A stretch of 64,000 bases of DNA from Croceivirga sp. (GTDB lineage Bacteria; Bacteroidota; Bacteroidia; Flavobacteriales; Flavobacteriaceae), in assembly GCA_028284935.1 (NCBI GenBank), contig JANQQQ010000033.1, forward strand, positions 62,001-126,000, given 5' to 3'. The notes beneath the pieces were generated by a model that made no database searches, was not told the DNA's origin, and saw only the letters and a program-made list of their open reading frames with translations. The position numbers were made by a program, and so were the translations under genes. How positions within the stretch are numbered: position 1 is the stretch's first letter; the number at the start of each line of letters is the position of its first letter. Below are positions 35,096 to 43,571 of this stretch, in pieces.

Positions 35096-35108
35096 TTATG
35101 CCCAACAA
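35092..35108. repeat. Right 17-bp inverted repeat of the DUF262-HEPN cassette
   Basis: ATAATTATGCCCAACAA, the exact reverse complement of 33532-33548. It overlaps the HEPN stop codon (35093-35095). GCCCAAC (35100-35106) fits the integron R'' core RYYYAAC. The following 54 bp contain a weak AACG...CGTT pairing (35107-35110 with 35146-35149) but no complete attC. Confidence 0.85.
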
Positions 35109-35176
35109 CGTATTTAATCCATTTAAAACGGCTCATATACAACACCGTTAATGAAAAGTATTAGAATTTCAGATAA

Positions 35177-35794
35177 ATGCAGGATGTAAGTGATATATAC
35201 AAAAGCCTAACAGAAGTTATCAAGCGAGAAAGAAAGAAAAGTACACAGGCGGTTAAGAAGAGTGTTAAGAGTAGACCTTGGAACTTTTACTTCAAGAAAG
35301 AGGGAATCTCAGAATTTTTAGCCAATGGTGCACCCGATAAAACGAAAGATCTATTTGCAACAAACGAATTCATCAACACATTGAAAACTTATAATGAGTC
35401 AGAATTAAAATTGATAAAAGAGTTTTCTGAATTAAATATCAAAATTCATAAAGAACATAGCATAGAGTTATTGACTTTCAAAGCAATGAAAGTTTTAGCT
35501 ATTATCGGATCCGTAGTTCTATTTTTAATGAGTATTGGGAAACTAGAAAGTGTGACTCAATTTTTAAAGCTTTCTTACAATAGATTATCAGCTTCAAGTC
35601 AAGATTTAATTAATTTTTTGCACGTACCCTTAGCAATCCTTGTACTAGGAATGATTTTGTTTTTCATTTCAATGATTGCTCGAGTTCATTATTTAGCAGA
35701 GGCGATTGAGTTGGATAATACTCTAGCGAAAGCCATCATAAACTTGAAGCTCACGAATGAGAATAAAAGAAAAGCTGCCACAAACACAGTGTAA
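35177..35794 (+). CDS. Two-helix membrane protein of the AT-rich island
   Basis: 205 residues, unknown family. The soluble N-terminus is highly charged (KRERKKSTQAVKKSVKSR). Two transmembrane helices follow at about 112-130 (AIIGSVVLFLMSI) and 152-172 (VPLAILVLGMILFFISMIA), then a helical tail. Codon use is as AT-rich as that of the DUF262-HEPN pair and unlike hemL downstream. It lies just outside the right inverted repeat. It might be a membrane effector of the same system, or a separate insertion. The stop lies inside a hairpin. Confidence 0.7.
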   Translation: MQDVSDIYKSLTEVIKRERKKSTQAVKKSVKSRPWNFYFKKEGISEFLANGAPDKTKDLFATNEFINTLKTYNESELKLIKEFSELNIKIHKEHSIELLTFKAMKVLAIIGSVVLFLMSIGKLESVTQFLKLSYNRLSASSQDLINFLHVPLAILVLGMILFFISMIARVHYLAEAIELDNTLAKAIINLKLTNENKRKAATNTV

Positions 35795-35818
35795 AAAGCA
35801 TTAAACGCATTTTACACT
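35788..35818. terminator. Hairpin at the end of the two-helix membrane protein gene
   Basis: AGTGTAAAA / TTTTACACT perfect 9-bp arms around 13 bases that pair in part (GC...GC). The gene's TAA stop is within the left arm. There is no T-run, so it may instead mark the island boundary. Confidence 0.45.
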
Positions 35819-35846
35819 GACCCCTCAAGCAACAAAAAGGCCAACC

Positions 35847-37124
35847 TTAAAAAACAGCCCTCACCGCCTCTAACGTTTTGGCCAAATCCGAATAGCTCAA
35901 GGCATCATTTAAGAAGTAACTTTCAAAAGCCGAGGGCGGCAAATAGATGCCTTGGTCGAGCATCCCGTGAAAGTATTTTTTAAAGGACTCATTGTTTCCT
36001 TTGGCTGAAGAAGCAAAATCCACTACCTGGTCGTCACAAAAATGCACGGAGACCATACTGCCAAAACGGTTGATCTGGTGTTCCACGCCTTTTTCCGTCA
36101 AGACCTCAGCAATACCCTCGTGAAGAAAGGCCGTTTTTTTAGCTAAACTTTCAAAAACTTCGGGGTGTTGGTCAATCTCGGTGAGCATGGCCAGTCCAGC
36201 ACTCATCGCCAAGGGATTGCCACTTAGGGTCCCCGCTTGGTACACTGGTCCCTCTGGGGCCAAGTGTGCCATAATTTCCGAACGTGCCGCAAAGGCCCCT
36301 ACTGGCAATCCGCCCCCAATGACCTTTCCAAACATGACAATATCAGCATCAATGCCCAAAGCTTCCTGGGCGCCCCCTTTGGCCAATCGAAACCCGGTCA
36401 TCACCTCATCAAACAGCAACAAAATGTCTTCCTGGGTACAGAGCTCTCGGAGACCTTTGATAAATGTATCCTCGGGTATAATGCACCCCATATTGCCGGC
36501 CACGGGCTCCAAGATAATCGCGGCGATTTCCCCTGCATTGGCTTGGACCAATGCCTTGACCCCTTCCAAATCGTTGTAATTGGCCAAAAGGGTGTCCTTT
36601 GCCGTGCCCTGGGTCACCCCGGGGCTGTTGGGACTGCCGAAGGTCACCGCCCCACTCCCTGCTTGGATCAAAAAGGAATCGGAATGGCCGTGATAACAAC
36701 CCGAAAACTTGATGATTTTGTCCTTCCCGGTATACCCTCGGGCCAATCGCACGGCACTCATACAGGCCTCGGTCCCGGAATTTACAAACCGAATCTTATC
36801 AATATTCGGCACCATGGAAACCGCCAGCTTCGCCAGTTCCGTCTCAATCTCGGTAGGGATACCAAATGAGGTGCCCTTTTTGGCCTTTTCAATGACCGCT
36901 TTCAAGACAGGTTCATGGGCATGGCCAAATAAAAGGGGGCCCCAAGAGGAGATATAATCAATATACTGATGCCCATCGGCATCATATAAATAGGCGCCTT
37001 TGGCCTCCTTCACAAAAATAGGCTCCCCGCCTACGGCTTTAAACGCACGAACAGGGGAATTAACCCCCCCAGGAATGTATTTTTTAGCTTCTGCAAAAAG
37101 CGCACTGCTTCTTTGATACCTCAT
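35847..37124 (-). CDS. hemL: Glutamate-1-semialdehyde 2,1-aminomutase
   Basis: Converts glutamate-1-semialdehyde to 5-aminolevulinate with PLP, the second step of C5 heme synthesis, in the cytoplasm. The 425-residue protein shows the PLP lysine Lys267 in [32 protein letters not shown] at the N-terminus, and [10 protein letters not shown] for the cofactor phosphate. Length and motifs are normal. Neither gltX, hemA nor other heme genes are adjacent. It is the last of four minus-strand genes; a repeat-like palindrome separates it from the GH73 gene. Confidence 0.97.
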   Translation of the reverse strand: MRYQRSSALFAEAKKYIPGGVNSPVRAFKAVGGEPIFVKEAKGAYLYDADGHQYIDYISSWGPLLFGHAHEPVLKAVIEKAKKGTSFGIPTEIETELAKLAVSMVPNIDKIRFVNSGTEACMSAVRLARGYTGKDKIIKFSGCYHGHSDSFLIQAGSGAVTFGSPNSPGVTQGTAKDTLLANYNDLEGVKALVQANAGEIAAIILEPVAGNMGCIIPEDTFIKGLRELCTQEDILLLFDEVMTGFRLAKGGAQEALGIDADIVMFGKVIGGGLPVGAFAARSEIMAHLAPEGPVYQAGTLSGNPLAMSAGLAMLTEIDQHPEVFESLAKKTAFLHEGIAEVLTEKGVEHQINRFGSMVSVHFCDDQVVDFASSAKGNNESFKKYFHGMLDQGIYLPPSAFESYFLNDALSYSDLAKTLEAVRAVF

Positions 37125-37143
37125 AAAATCATCTTATGTCGGT

Positions 37144-37202
37144 TCGAGCGGAGTCGAGAACGTTTTTGACGCTCCCTTGGAAAGCATCTCGACTGCGCTC
37201 GA
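37144..37202. repeat. Extragenic palindrome (REP-like)
   Basis: TCGAGCGGAGTCGAGA (37144-37159) pairs with TCTCGACTGCGCTCGA (37187-37202), one mismatch in 16, with an outer TGTC/GACA pair. Such TCGAGC...GTCGAGA elements are dispersed in Flavobacteriaceae genomes. It fills most of the gap between the GH73 and hemL genes and may act as a terminator. Confidence 0.7.
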
Positions 37203-37212
37203 TGTGACACTT

Positions 37213-38058
37213 TTACTTCGTTTTTATTTTGCGCAAATTGAGTACCTGCCCAATCGCCAAAGTGGTACTTCCCAAATTATTCAAACGCATAATTTCCTCC
37301 ACAGGCACGGCGTATTTTTTTGAAATGGCGTAGAGCGTATCCCCTTTCACCACCACATGGGTAAATACATCATACCTTTTGGGCTTTCGCACCGTTTCCA
37401 GTCCCCCGTCAACTACCTCTTCATCATATTGGTCCAAATCATAGCGCTCAATCAGCGCAATCAGCTTTTGGGGATATTTTTTATCCGTAGCGTAGCCTGC
37501 TTTTTTTAGTCCATACGCCCACTTTTTATAGTCGTCCCTACGGTAGTTGAACAGAAAACGATACCGACTCCGGGAGGCCAGAAAAATACTGTGGTCCCGA
37601 AACGAGAACATGGGATGATTGTATTTCCGAAAACACTCCCCCTTGGCATCGTCATCATGGAAGTCGTAATCGCCCTGCCATCCCTTATGGCATTTGATCC
37701 CAAAATGATTGTTCGTCTTTTGCGTCAGTTGTCCCTTTCCTGAGCCGCTTTCCAAAATACCCTGCGCCAAAGTAATGCTGGCTGGAATACCGAAGGCCCG
37801 CATTTCATATTGGGCAATCTGTGCAAATTCATTGATATATTCCCGGGTGTCCGCAATAGGGAATTTCTTAAAATAGCCGGGGTCCTCAGGTAAGGGATAA
37901 AGTTCCGAGGTATTGAACTTGGTCGTTTCAATTCCGGAATTGGGTTGGTATACCCCCTTTTTTTGGGGTTCAGTATTGACCGTACGGGCCGACCTTTTCT
38001 TGGCCCCACATCCAACGAGCAGTAGTAGTAAAACAAGTCCTAAAAAACGTGCAATCAT
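37213..38058 (-). CDS. Glucosaminidase (GH73) lipoprotein with C-terminal LysM
   Basis: Cleaves N-acetylglucosaminyl bonds of peptidoglycan in the periplasm. The signal ends in LLLVGC (lipobox). The catalytic GH73/FlgJ-like domain spans about residues 70-210, with the probable acid Glu in ITLAQGILESGSGKG and HFGIKCHKGW. A LysM domain for peptidoglycan binding ends the protein (VVVKGDTLYAISKKYAVPVE). Length of 281 is normal. It overlaps the upstream desulfhydrase gene by four bases (ATGA). Confidence 0.92.
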   Translation of the reverse strand: MIARFLGLVLLLLLVGCGAKKRSARTVNTEPQKKGVYQPNSGIETTKFNTSELYPLPEDPGYFKKFPIADTREYINEFAQIAQYEMRAFGIPASITLAQGILESGSGKGQLTQKTNNHFGIKCHKGWQGDYDFHDDDAKGECFRKYNHPMFSFRDHSIFLASRSRYRFLFNYRRDDYKKWAYGLKKAGYATDKKYPQKLIALIERYDLDQYDEEVVDGGLETVRKPKRYDVFTHVVVKGDTLYAISKKYAVPVEEIMRLNNLGSTTLAIGQVLNLRKIKTK

Positions 38059-38960
38059 AAATCGATTAACGGTAAATTCTTCTTTTCCAATACACGGTTC
38101 ATGCCAAAAATCCCTTGTAACCCTCCGGTATGGACGGCCAAAACCCGGGTATTGGCTGTAATTTTTCCCTTTTTCACCCTATCCAAAATGCCAAATACCA
38201 GTTTCCCCGTGTAAATGGGGTCCAAAGGGATACCCGTGCTTTTCTTGAAATTATTGATGAATTCCACCAGTTCCCGATTGACCTTGGCATATCCCCCAAA
38301 GTGATCCTCAGGGACCACCTCCCAATTGGATTTATTTGCGAATTTACGAATGTCTTCTTTTAAGAAATCCCCTTTAAGGGCAGAAAAACCCAAAACCTGT
38401 TGATGTGTCCTGGAAGATTTGATGAGTCCGGCCATAGTTCCCCCGGTTCCCACAGCAGTGGCAATGACATCAAAATGGGCGTCAGCATCCGTCAATATTT
38501 CTTCACAACCCTGCACCGCGAGGGTATTTGTCCCCCCCTCGGGCAAAAGATAAAACAGTCCAAACTTTTCCTCTAGCAACGCAATAAAGTGCTCATTTTC
38601 CTTATCCCTATAGCGTTCACGTGGTACAAAATGAAGGTGCATTCCATGGGAAGCGGCTAGTTTCAAGGTTGGATTTTGTTGCCATTTGTTTTCCAATTCC
38701 TCCCCACGGATAACCCCAATGGTGTTAAACCCTTCCTCTTTTCCCACACAGGCCGTGGCCGCAATATGGTTGGAAAAAGCGCCACCAAAGGTGAGCAGGG
38801 TCTTATGTTGTAAGCGCTTCGCTTGGAGAAGATTGTATTTTAATTTTCGATACTTGTTCCCCGAGATGATCGGGTGGATTTCATCTTCACGCTTGATGGA
38901 AAGTGCAACCCCATTCTTTTCCAAAATGGGCAACCGAACTTCCTGGTTACGCGTTTTCAA
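38055..38960 (-). CDS. ACC deaminase / D-cysteine desulfhydrase-family PLP enzyme
   Basis: Fold-type-II PLP enzyme that would deaminate 1-aminocyclopropane-1-carboxylate or desulfurise D-cysteine to pyruvate. The PLP lysine is in IISGNKYRKLKYNL, near residue 36. GGAFSNHIAATA and TAVGTGGTMAGLIKSS bind the cofactor phosphate. The start is a TTG at 38960: the frame is closed by a TAG two codons upstream, and downstream starts would remove conserved residues. That TAG is the stop of the gene before it, so coupling is likely. D-cysteine desulfhydrase activity is more likely than ACC deaminase. Confidence 0.85.
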   Translation of the reverse strand: MKTRNQEVRLPILEKNGVALSIKREDEIHPIISGNKYRKLKYNLLQAKRLQHKTLLTFGGAFSNHIAATACVGKEEGFNTIGVIRGEELENKWQQNPTLKLAASHGMHLHFVPRERYRDKENEHFIALLEEKFGLFYLLPEGGTNTLAVQGCEEILTDADAHFDVIATAVGTGGTMAGLIKSSRTHQQVLGFSALKGDFLKEDIRKFANKSNWEVVPEDHFGGYAKVNRELVEFINNFKKSTGIPLDPIYTGKLVFGILDRVKKGKITANTRVLAVHTGGLQGIFGMNRVLEKKNLPLIDL

Positions 38961-38963
38961 AGG

Positions 38964-39296
38964 CTACGGACGAAAGATGAAGTTCAAAAAGCTATACGGT
39001 TTTCTTCGATCGGGGTATCCCAAATCCTTTTCATGGGCGTAGGCTTCCCGTTCAAAGCTGATATTTTGGTAGGCCCTGTAGCTGTTCAGGTATAAAACGG
39101 TACGTAACAACCATTCCCCAATGTACCATATGTAGAAGGGTATCACCAATAGCTCCGACTGCTGTTTCAAATGGATTTTTTCGTGATTGATCAATATGGA
39201 ATCTTCTTTGTAAACGGGCTCCTTAACGAAGATAAAAGGCCAGAGGGTGAGCCCCACATAGTTCTTTCGGAAGAAATGTTTAAAAACCAATATCAT
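38964..39296 (-). CDS. Small HExxH protein, possible minimal metalloprotease
   Basis: 110 residues. NHEKIHLKQQ carries the zinc-protease motif HExxH (HEKIH), followed by a hydrophobic helix (LLVIPFYIWYIGEWLLRTVL) and REAYAHE, whose glutamates could give a third zinc ligand, as in gluzincin-type enzymes. It has no signal peptide but is membrane-associated. Such small proteins occur in Flavobacteriaceae with no known function. It is the first gene of the operon that continues into the desulfhydrase and GH73 genes. Confidence 0.72.
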   Translation of the reverse strand: MILVFKHFFRKNYVGLTLWPFIFVKEPVYKEDSILINHEKIHLKQQSELLVIPFYIWYIGEWLLRTVLYLNSYRAYQNISFEREAYAHEKDLGYPDRRKPYSFLNFIFRP

Positions 39297-39421
39297 ACTT
39301 CAGTTCTTTTTGAACCTGTTTTGATGGTGGGGTGAACAAATATAGTTTTTTCTATTGGTGAATAGGATAAGGAAGCGATTAAGGGTTCATTTTATGGGAC
39401 AAAACCCTAAGAACTCCTTAA

Positions 39422-39637
<216 letters not shown>

Positions 39638-39711
39638 GCGGTTTTCGGCATAATATTTGTGATGTTTTTTCAGAAATGTGCCCCGCATTGATAACTCAAA
39701 AATTGTGTAGT

Positions 39712-40323
39712 ATGAAAAAGATAAAAATAGTCCTCCTGCCATTTCTGGCGCTGGTTTTTCTAAGTTCCTGTTCCTCGGTGCGCGTCGTAGCCGATTATGA
39801 CCGTGAAGCCGACTTCAACGATTACAAAACCTATGCGTTTTATAAAACCGGCATCGACAGGGCACAAATATCGGATTTGGACAAAAAACGTATTCTTAAG
39901 GCCATTGAAACGGAAATGGCCAACCGCGGTTTTACCAAATCGCAAAATCCCGACGTGCTCGTCAGCATCTTCACGAAGGAAAGGGAGCAGGTGGATATCT
40001 ACAACAATAACTTCGGTTGGGGCTGGGGAGGCTTCGGTTGGGGTGGCTGGGGCTGGGGCGGCTTTGGCGGCTGGGGCTGGAATCCATGGATTTGGGGCCC
40101 TGGATGGGGTGGTGCCTGGGGACCCAACGTATCAACCCGTACCGAAGGTTCGCTCTATATCGACCTTATCGATGCCAATGACAAGGAATTGGTGTGGCAA
40201 GGTAGGGGCGTAGGAACGCTGAATAACATTAAAAATATTGACAAGAAGGAGGAACGCATACGCAAATTTGTTTCTGAAATCCTTTCTGAATATCCACCGG
40301 AACGCAGGATTGCGTCAAATTAA
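39712..40323 (+). CDS. DUF4136 lipoprotein with Trp/Gly-rich segment
   Basis: 203 residues. The signal ends in LVFLSSC (lipobox). The DUF4136 domain (YDREADFNDYKTYAFYK ... VSIFTKEREQVDIY ... IDLIDANDKELVWQGRGVG) is interrupted by about 40 residues of alternating Gly/Trp/Phe (GWGWGGFGWGGWGWGG, residues 103-140). This insertion is common in the family in Flavobacteriia. Role unknown, envelope-associated. The ATG at 39712 fits the lipoprotein signal; an upstream ATG would add 12 residues. Confidence 0.85.
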   Translation: MKKIKIVLLPFLALVFLSSCSSVRVVADYDREADFNDYKTYAFYKTGIDRAQISDLDKKRILKAIETEMANRGFTKSQNPDVLVSIFTKEREQVDIYNNNFGWGWGGFGWGGWGWGGFGGWGWNPWIWGPGWGGAWGPNVSTRTEGSLYIDLIDANDKELVWQGRGVGTLNNIKNIDKKEERIRKFVSEILSEYPPERRIASN

Positions 40324-40342
40324 ATTTTTGAAAGAGGTACGA

Positions 40343-40404
40343 AACGAAGAATCTGCGCATATAGTTTGAGTGTTTATTTTAGCAACCAGCAGGTTCTTCG
40401 TTTT
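40343..40404 (+). terminator. Probable terminator after the DUF4136 gene
   Basis: AACGAAGAATCTG (40343-40355) pairs with CAGGTTCTTCGTT (40390-40402), one mismatch in 13, followed by TTCCTTTT. The loop is long (about 34 bases). Confidence 0.6.
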
Positions 40405-40501
40405 CCTTTTCATTCTGCCATGGCACCGAACCCATACTTCTCTTCCTCCTTATTTTTTGCAGCCATTCTTTTTATCTTTAGGGGCAACCATGTTATAGGC
40501 A

Positions 40502-40978
40502 ATGGGTTATCATCTAGCACAGGCGAATATCGCGAAGTTTAAGGCAACATTGAACCACCCCATTATGAAGGAATTTGTGGATTTTTTGGAGCCTGTCAAT
40601 CGATTTGCCGAGGAAAGTGAAGGTTTTGTTTGGAGGTTGAAGGATGACCACGGTCGGTCCGCCTCTTATATTGAATCGCCATTCAAAGATGAAATGATGG
40701 CCGTGAATATTAGTGTTTGGGAAGATCTGGAGTCTTTTAAAAACTTTGTCTACGGATCGGTCCACCATTATTTTTTACGAAACAAAAGAAAATGGTTCGA
40801 TCTAAAGGGTCCCTCCCAATTTGTGTTATGGTGGATGCCCAAAGGAACGGTTCCCACCTTGGACATGGCGAAGGAAAAATTGGAACTTCTTGAAAAAAAC
40901 GGCCCCTCTCCCCGAGCCTTTACGTTAAGGGAGTTTTATGATTTCAAGGGCAATAAAGTGGTGGCAGCCCCACGTTAA
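40502..40978 (+). CDS. DUF3291 protein
   Basis: 158 residues of the ferredoxin-like DUF3291 family (HLAQANIAKFKATLNHPIMK; FVDFLEPVNRFAEESEGFVW; VWWMPKGTVPT-type ending). It has no signal peptide, so it is cytoplasmic. Function is unknown, though the family resembles antibiotic-monooxygenase-like dimeric barrels. It is 5 bp ahead of the aromatic amino acid hydroxylase and on the same strand, so it is probably in that operon. Confidence 0.85.
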   Translation: MGYHLAQANIAKFKATLNHPIMKEFVDFLEPVNRFAEESEGFVWRLKDDHGRSASYIESPFKDEMMAVNISVWEDLESFKNFVYGSVHHYFLRNKRKWFDLKGPSQFVLWWMPKGTVPTLDMAKEKLELLEKNGPSPRAFTLREFYDFKGNKVVAAPR

Positions 40979-40983
40979 AAACA

Positions 40984-42753
40984 ATGATTATGGAAACAGC
41001 ATACGAAAGCAATCCGGTTTTGGACAAACTTCCAGAACACTTAAGACAATATATCAAACCCCAAAATTATGGGGAGTACACCCCCATTGACCAAGCCGTA
41101 TGGCGTTATGTGATGCGAAAAAACGTGGACTACCTCAGTAGGGTAGCCCATACCTCTTATGTCGAGGGGTTGGAGAAAACGGGAATCTCCATCAACCAGA
41201 TTCCCAACATGTACGGGATGAACCGTATTCTTAAGGAAATTGGGTGGGCAGCCGTGGCTGTGGATGGTTTTATTCCGCCATCCGCCTTCATGGAATTTCA
41301 AGCCTATAATGTATTGGTGATTGCTTCGGATATTCGGCAGCTGGAAAATATTGAATACACTCCCGCACCCGATATTATCCATGAAGGGGCAGGACATGCA
41401 CCAATCATTGCCAATCCGGAGTATGCGGAATACCTAAGGCGGTTCGGGGAAATTGGTGCCAAAGCCATTTCAAGTTCCAAGGACTACGAGCTTTACGACG
41501 CCGTTCGCCATCTTTCCATTATTAAAGAAGCTGAGGGAACGCCTAAAGCCGATATCGAAAAAGCCGAAAAGCATATTGAACAGCTACAGGAAAACATGGG
41601 GAAACCCAGTGAAATGGCACTCATACGAAACCTACATTGGTGGACCGTGGAATATGGACTCATCGGCGAACTGGATAACCCCAAAATTTATGGCGCTGGC
41701 TTATTATCCTCCATTGGAGAAAGTACCTGGTGTATGACCGATAAAGTAAAGAAACTGCCCTACACCCTGGAAGCGGCCCACACCTCGTTTGATATTACAA
41801 AACCCCAGCCCCAACTTTTTGTGACACCCAACTTTGCCCATTTAAGTCAGGTTTTGGAAGATTTTGCCAATACCATGGCCTTGCGCACCGGAGGATTAAA
41901 AGGAGTGGACAAACTGGTTGCATCAAAAGCCTTGGGAACCGCAGAGCTCAGTACGGGCCTTCAGATTTCAGGCTGTTTTGGAAACATCATCTCCCACGAG
42001 GGAAAGCCCATTTACCTAAGGACCATAGGGCCAACAGCACTATCCTACAGGGAAAAGGAACTGGTAGGGCATGGGATTGAACAACATCCAGAAGGGTTTG
42101 GCTCCCCTGTGGGGAAACTTAAGGGCATCAATCTGGCCATAGAAGATATGAGTCCCCGGGATTTGAAGGCTTATAACATTTTTGAGGGGGAACGAATCAC
42201 CCTTGAATTTGAAGGGGGCGTAAAAGTGGAGGGGGAAATCGTAACCGGAACCCGCAATCTTAAGGGAGAAATCATCCTTATTACCTTTAAGGACTGTAGG
42301 GTAACCCATGATGACTCCATATTGTTTTTACCGGAATGGGGCCTGTACCATATGGCCGTTGGGGAGAACGTAGTTTCTGCCTTTAATGGGCCTGCCGACC
42401 TTAAAAGTTTTGACCTTATTTCCCACGAGCTATCGGATGCTACCATCAAAAAAAATAGGGATGGTGAAATTGTAAAATTGGAAGGGTATTACCAGCAAGT
42501 CCGGCACTATCGTGAAGGTAAGACCTCCTATATTTCCAGAGGAAAATTATTCGAGGAATTCAAGGAACTATTTCCCAACGATTGGTTGCTCCCAGTGGAA
42601 CTTTATGAATTGGCGATCAAGGGAAACCGCTCAGAACTAGCGAAGGATATTAAAACCCATCTTGAGGCCATAAAGCAAGAACGACCCAAAGTAGGACACC
42701 TTATTGATGACGGCCTCCTCTTAGCCGAAAAAAGTCTAGCGGAGCAATCGTAG
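40984..42753 (+). CDS. Aromatic amino acid hydroxylase (phenylalanine 4-monooxygenase-like)
   Basis: Pterin-dependent iron monooxygenase, hydroxylating phenylalanine (or a related ring) with tetrahydropterin. The catalytic domain holds iron ligands His133 and His138 in IIHEGAGHAP, and the third ligand is likely the glutamate of RRFGEIGAKA. At 589 residues it is much longer than the 260-residue classical PhhA. The additional C-terminal region of about 300 residues is known from Bacteroidetes homologues and is uncharacterised. Either ATG at 40984 or 40990 may be used. The last 18 bp overlap the convergent DUF4230 gene. Confidence 0.88.
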   Translation: MIMETAYESNPVLDKLPEHLRQYIKPQNYGEYTPIDQAVWRYVMRKNVDYLSRVAHTSYVEGLEKTGISINQIPNMYGMNRILKEIGWAAVAVDGFIPPSAFMEFQAYNVLVIASDIRQLENIEYTPAPDIIHEGAGHAPIIANPEYAEYLRRFGEIGAKAISSSKDYELYDAVRHLSIIKEAEGTPKADIEKAEKHIEQLQENMGKPSEMALIRNLHWWTVEYGLIGELDNPKIYGAGLLSSIGESTWCMTDKVKKLPYTLEAAHTSFDITKPQPQLFVTPNFAHLSQVLEDFANTMALRTGGLKGVDKLVASKALGTAELSTGLQISGCFGNIISHEGKPIYLRTIGPTALSYREKELVGHGIEQHPEGFGSPVGKLKGINLAIEDMSPRDLKAYNIFEGERITLEFEGGVKVEGEIVTGTRNLKGEIILITFKDCRVTHDDSILFLPEWGLYHMAVGENVVSAFNGPADLKSFDLISHELSDATIKKNRDGEIVKLEGYYQQVRHYREGKTSYISRGKLFEEFKELFPNDWLLPVELYELAIKGNRSELAKDIKTHLEAIKQERPKVGHLIDDGLLLAEKSLAEQS

Positions 42754-43347
42754 CCCTTCCATGTTTTCGATCGGTTTTTCCTGATGCACCAAAGTCCATC
42801 CCATGCTGTTGGTCAACACCAAAAGCTGCGATAATTCAGAAACCAATCTGTTCTCCGCATTGGAAATGAGGGTGGATTGCTGCACTTTCTTCAAAAGGGC
42901 ATGTTGAATAGTCTCCTTTATTACATTAAAGTCTTCCGCTTCAAAGGGATTGAAATAATCCGCTGAAACATCATAATATTCAAAATCGGGATTGATTTTA
43001 ATTTCGGGTTCGGGAATATTCTTAATGAACAAGGTTTTACTGCCTTCATCAATTTCAAAAGCTACCTTTTCCAAATCGTAAGCGATGGTGACTTCTGCGT
43101 TGACCACAACCAATGCCTTTTTATTTGCGGTAACCAAAGGACCGAACAATTCTTTGGAATCCGCATAATTATACACCTCGGCAAAGTGGCCTTCGGTAAC
43201 GATCAGTTTGGAGACATTCTTGATTTGTTGTTGGATAAGCATGGTATTTTCCTTCAACACGCTTTCATCCTTCTTATGGTCCGTGCATGATTTGTAAATC
43301 AACAAGGATGCCAAGGCTATCAATGCTCCGGCCAAGATTTTTTTCAT
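42736..43347 (-). CDS. DUF4230 membrane-anchored protein
   Basis: 203 residues with a single N-terminal anchor (LAGALIALASLLIYKSC) and an extracytoplasmic DUF4230 domain (NVSKLIVTEGHFAEVYNYAD, VVVNAEVTIAYDLEKVAFEI, IKETIQHALLKKVQQ). A typical bacterial family of unknown role. The start is the ATG at 43347 (MKKILAG); a longer frame upstream runs into palindromes. It ends in antiparallel overlap with the hydroxylase. It lies downstream of alaS but separated by a cluster of hairpins. Confidence 0.85.
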   Translation of the reverse strand: MKKILAGALIALASLLIYKSCTDHKKDESVLKENTMLIQQQIKNVSKLIVTEGHFAEVYNYADSKELFGPLVTANKKALVVVNAEVTIAYDLEKVAFEIDEGSKTLFIKNIPEPEIKINPDFEYYDVSADYFNPFEAEDFNVIKETIQHALLKKVQQSTLISNAENRLVSELSQLLVLTNSMGWTLVHQEKPIENMEGLRLLR

Positions 43348-43364
43348 AATTACTAGAAATTGCT

Positions 43365-43485
43365 CCTTCCCTTGGATAAGGGAAGGTGTCCAGGTGTGGT
43401 CTGGACGGAAGGGATTGATCGATACAAGCAACCCTTTCCGTCATCCCGAATTTCGGGATGCCACCTTTCCCTATTTAGGGAAAGG
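43365..43485. repeat. Cluster of hairpins between alaS and the DUF4230 gene
   Basis: Several palindromes lie in this 224-bp gap: CCTTCCCTT/AAGGGAAGG (43365-43386), CATCCCGAA-t-TTCGGGATG (43442-43460) and CCTTTCCCTA/TAGGGAAAGG (43464-43485). The first strand GACGGAAGGG also pairs with CCCTTTCCGTC further on. They resemble REP-type elements and include likely alaS terminators. No ORF is seen. Confidence 0.7.
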
Positions 43486-43571
43486 AGTTTTAAAAAATTG
43501 TTTCTGCTTCCTACGGCAATCGGGATTAGTAGTGTTTTACATACCCGCCACTCCCTTATTCAAAAGAGGGT

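Noticed and set aside
36237-36869. A 210-codon plus-strand frame inside hemL
   Set aside because: Antisense shadow of a well-conserved gene.
40021-40130. Short GGCTGGGG-type tandem repeats
   Set aside because: They encode the Gly/Trp-rich stretch of the DUF4136 lipoprotein, in frame, and are not a CRISPR or satellite.
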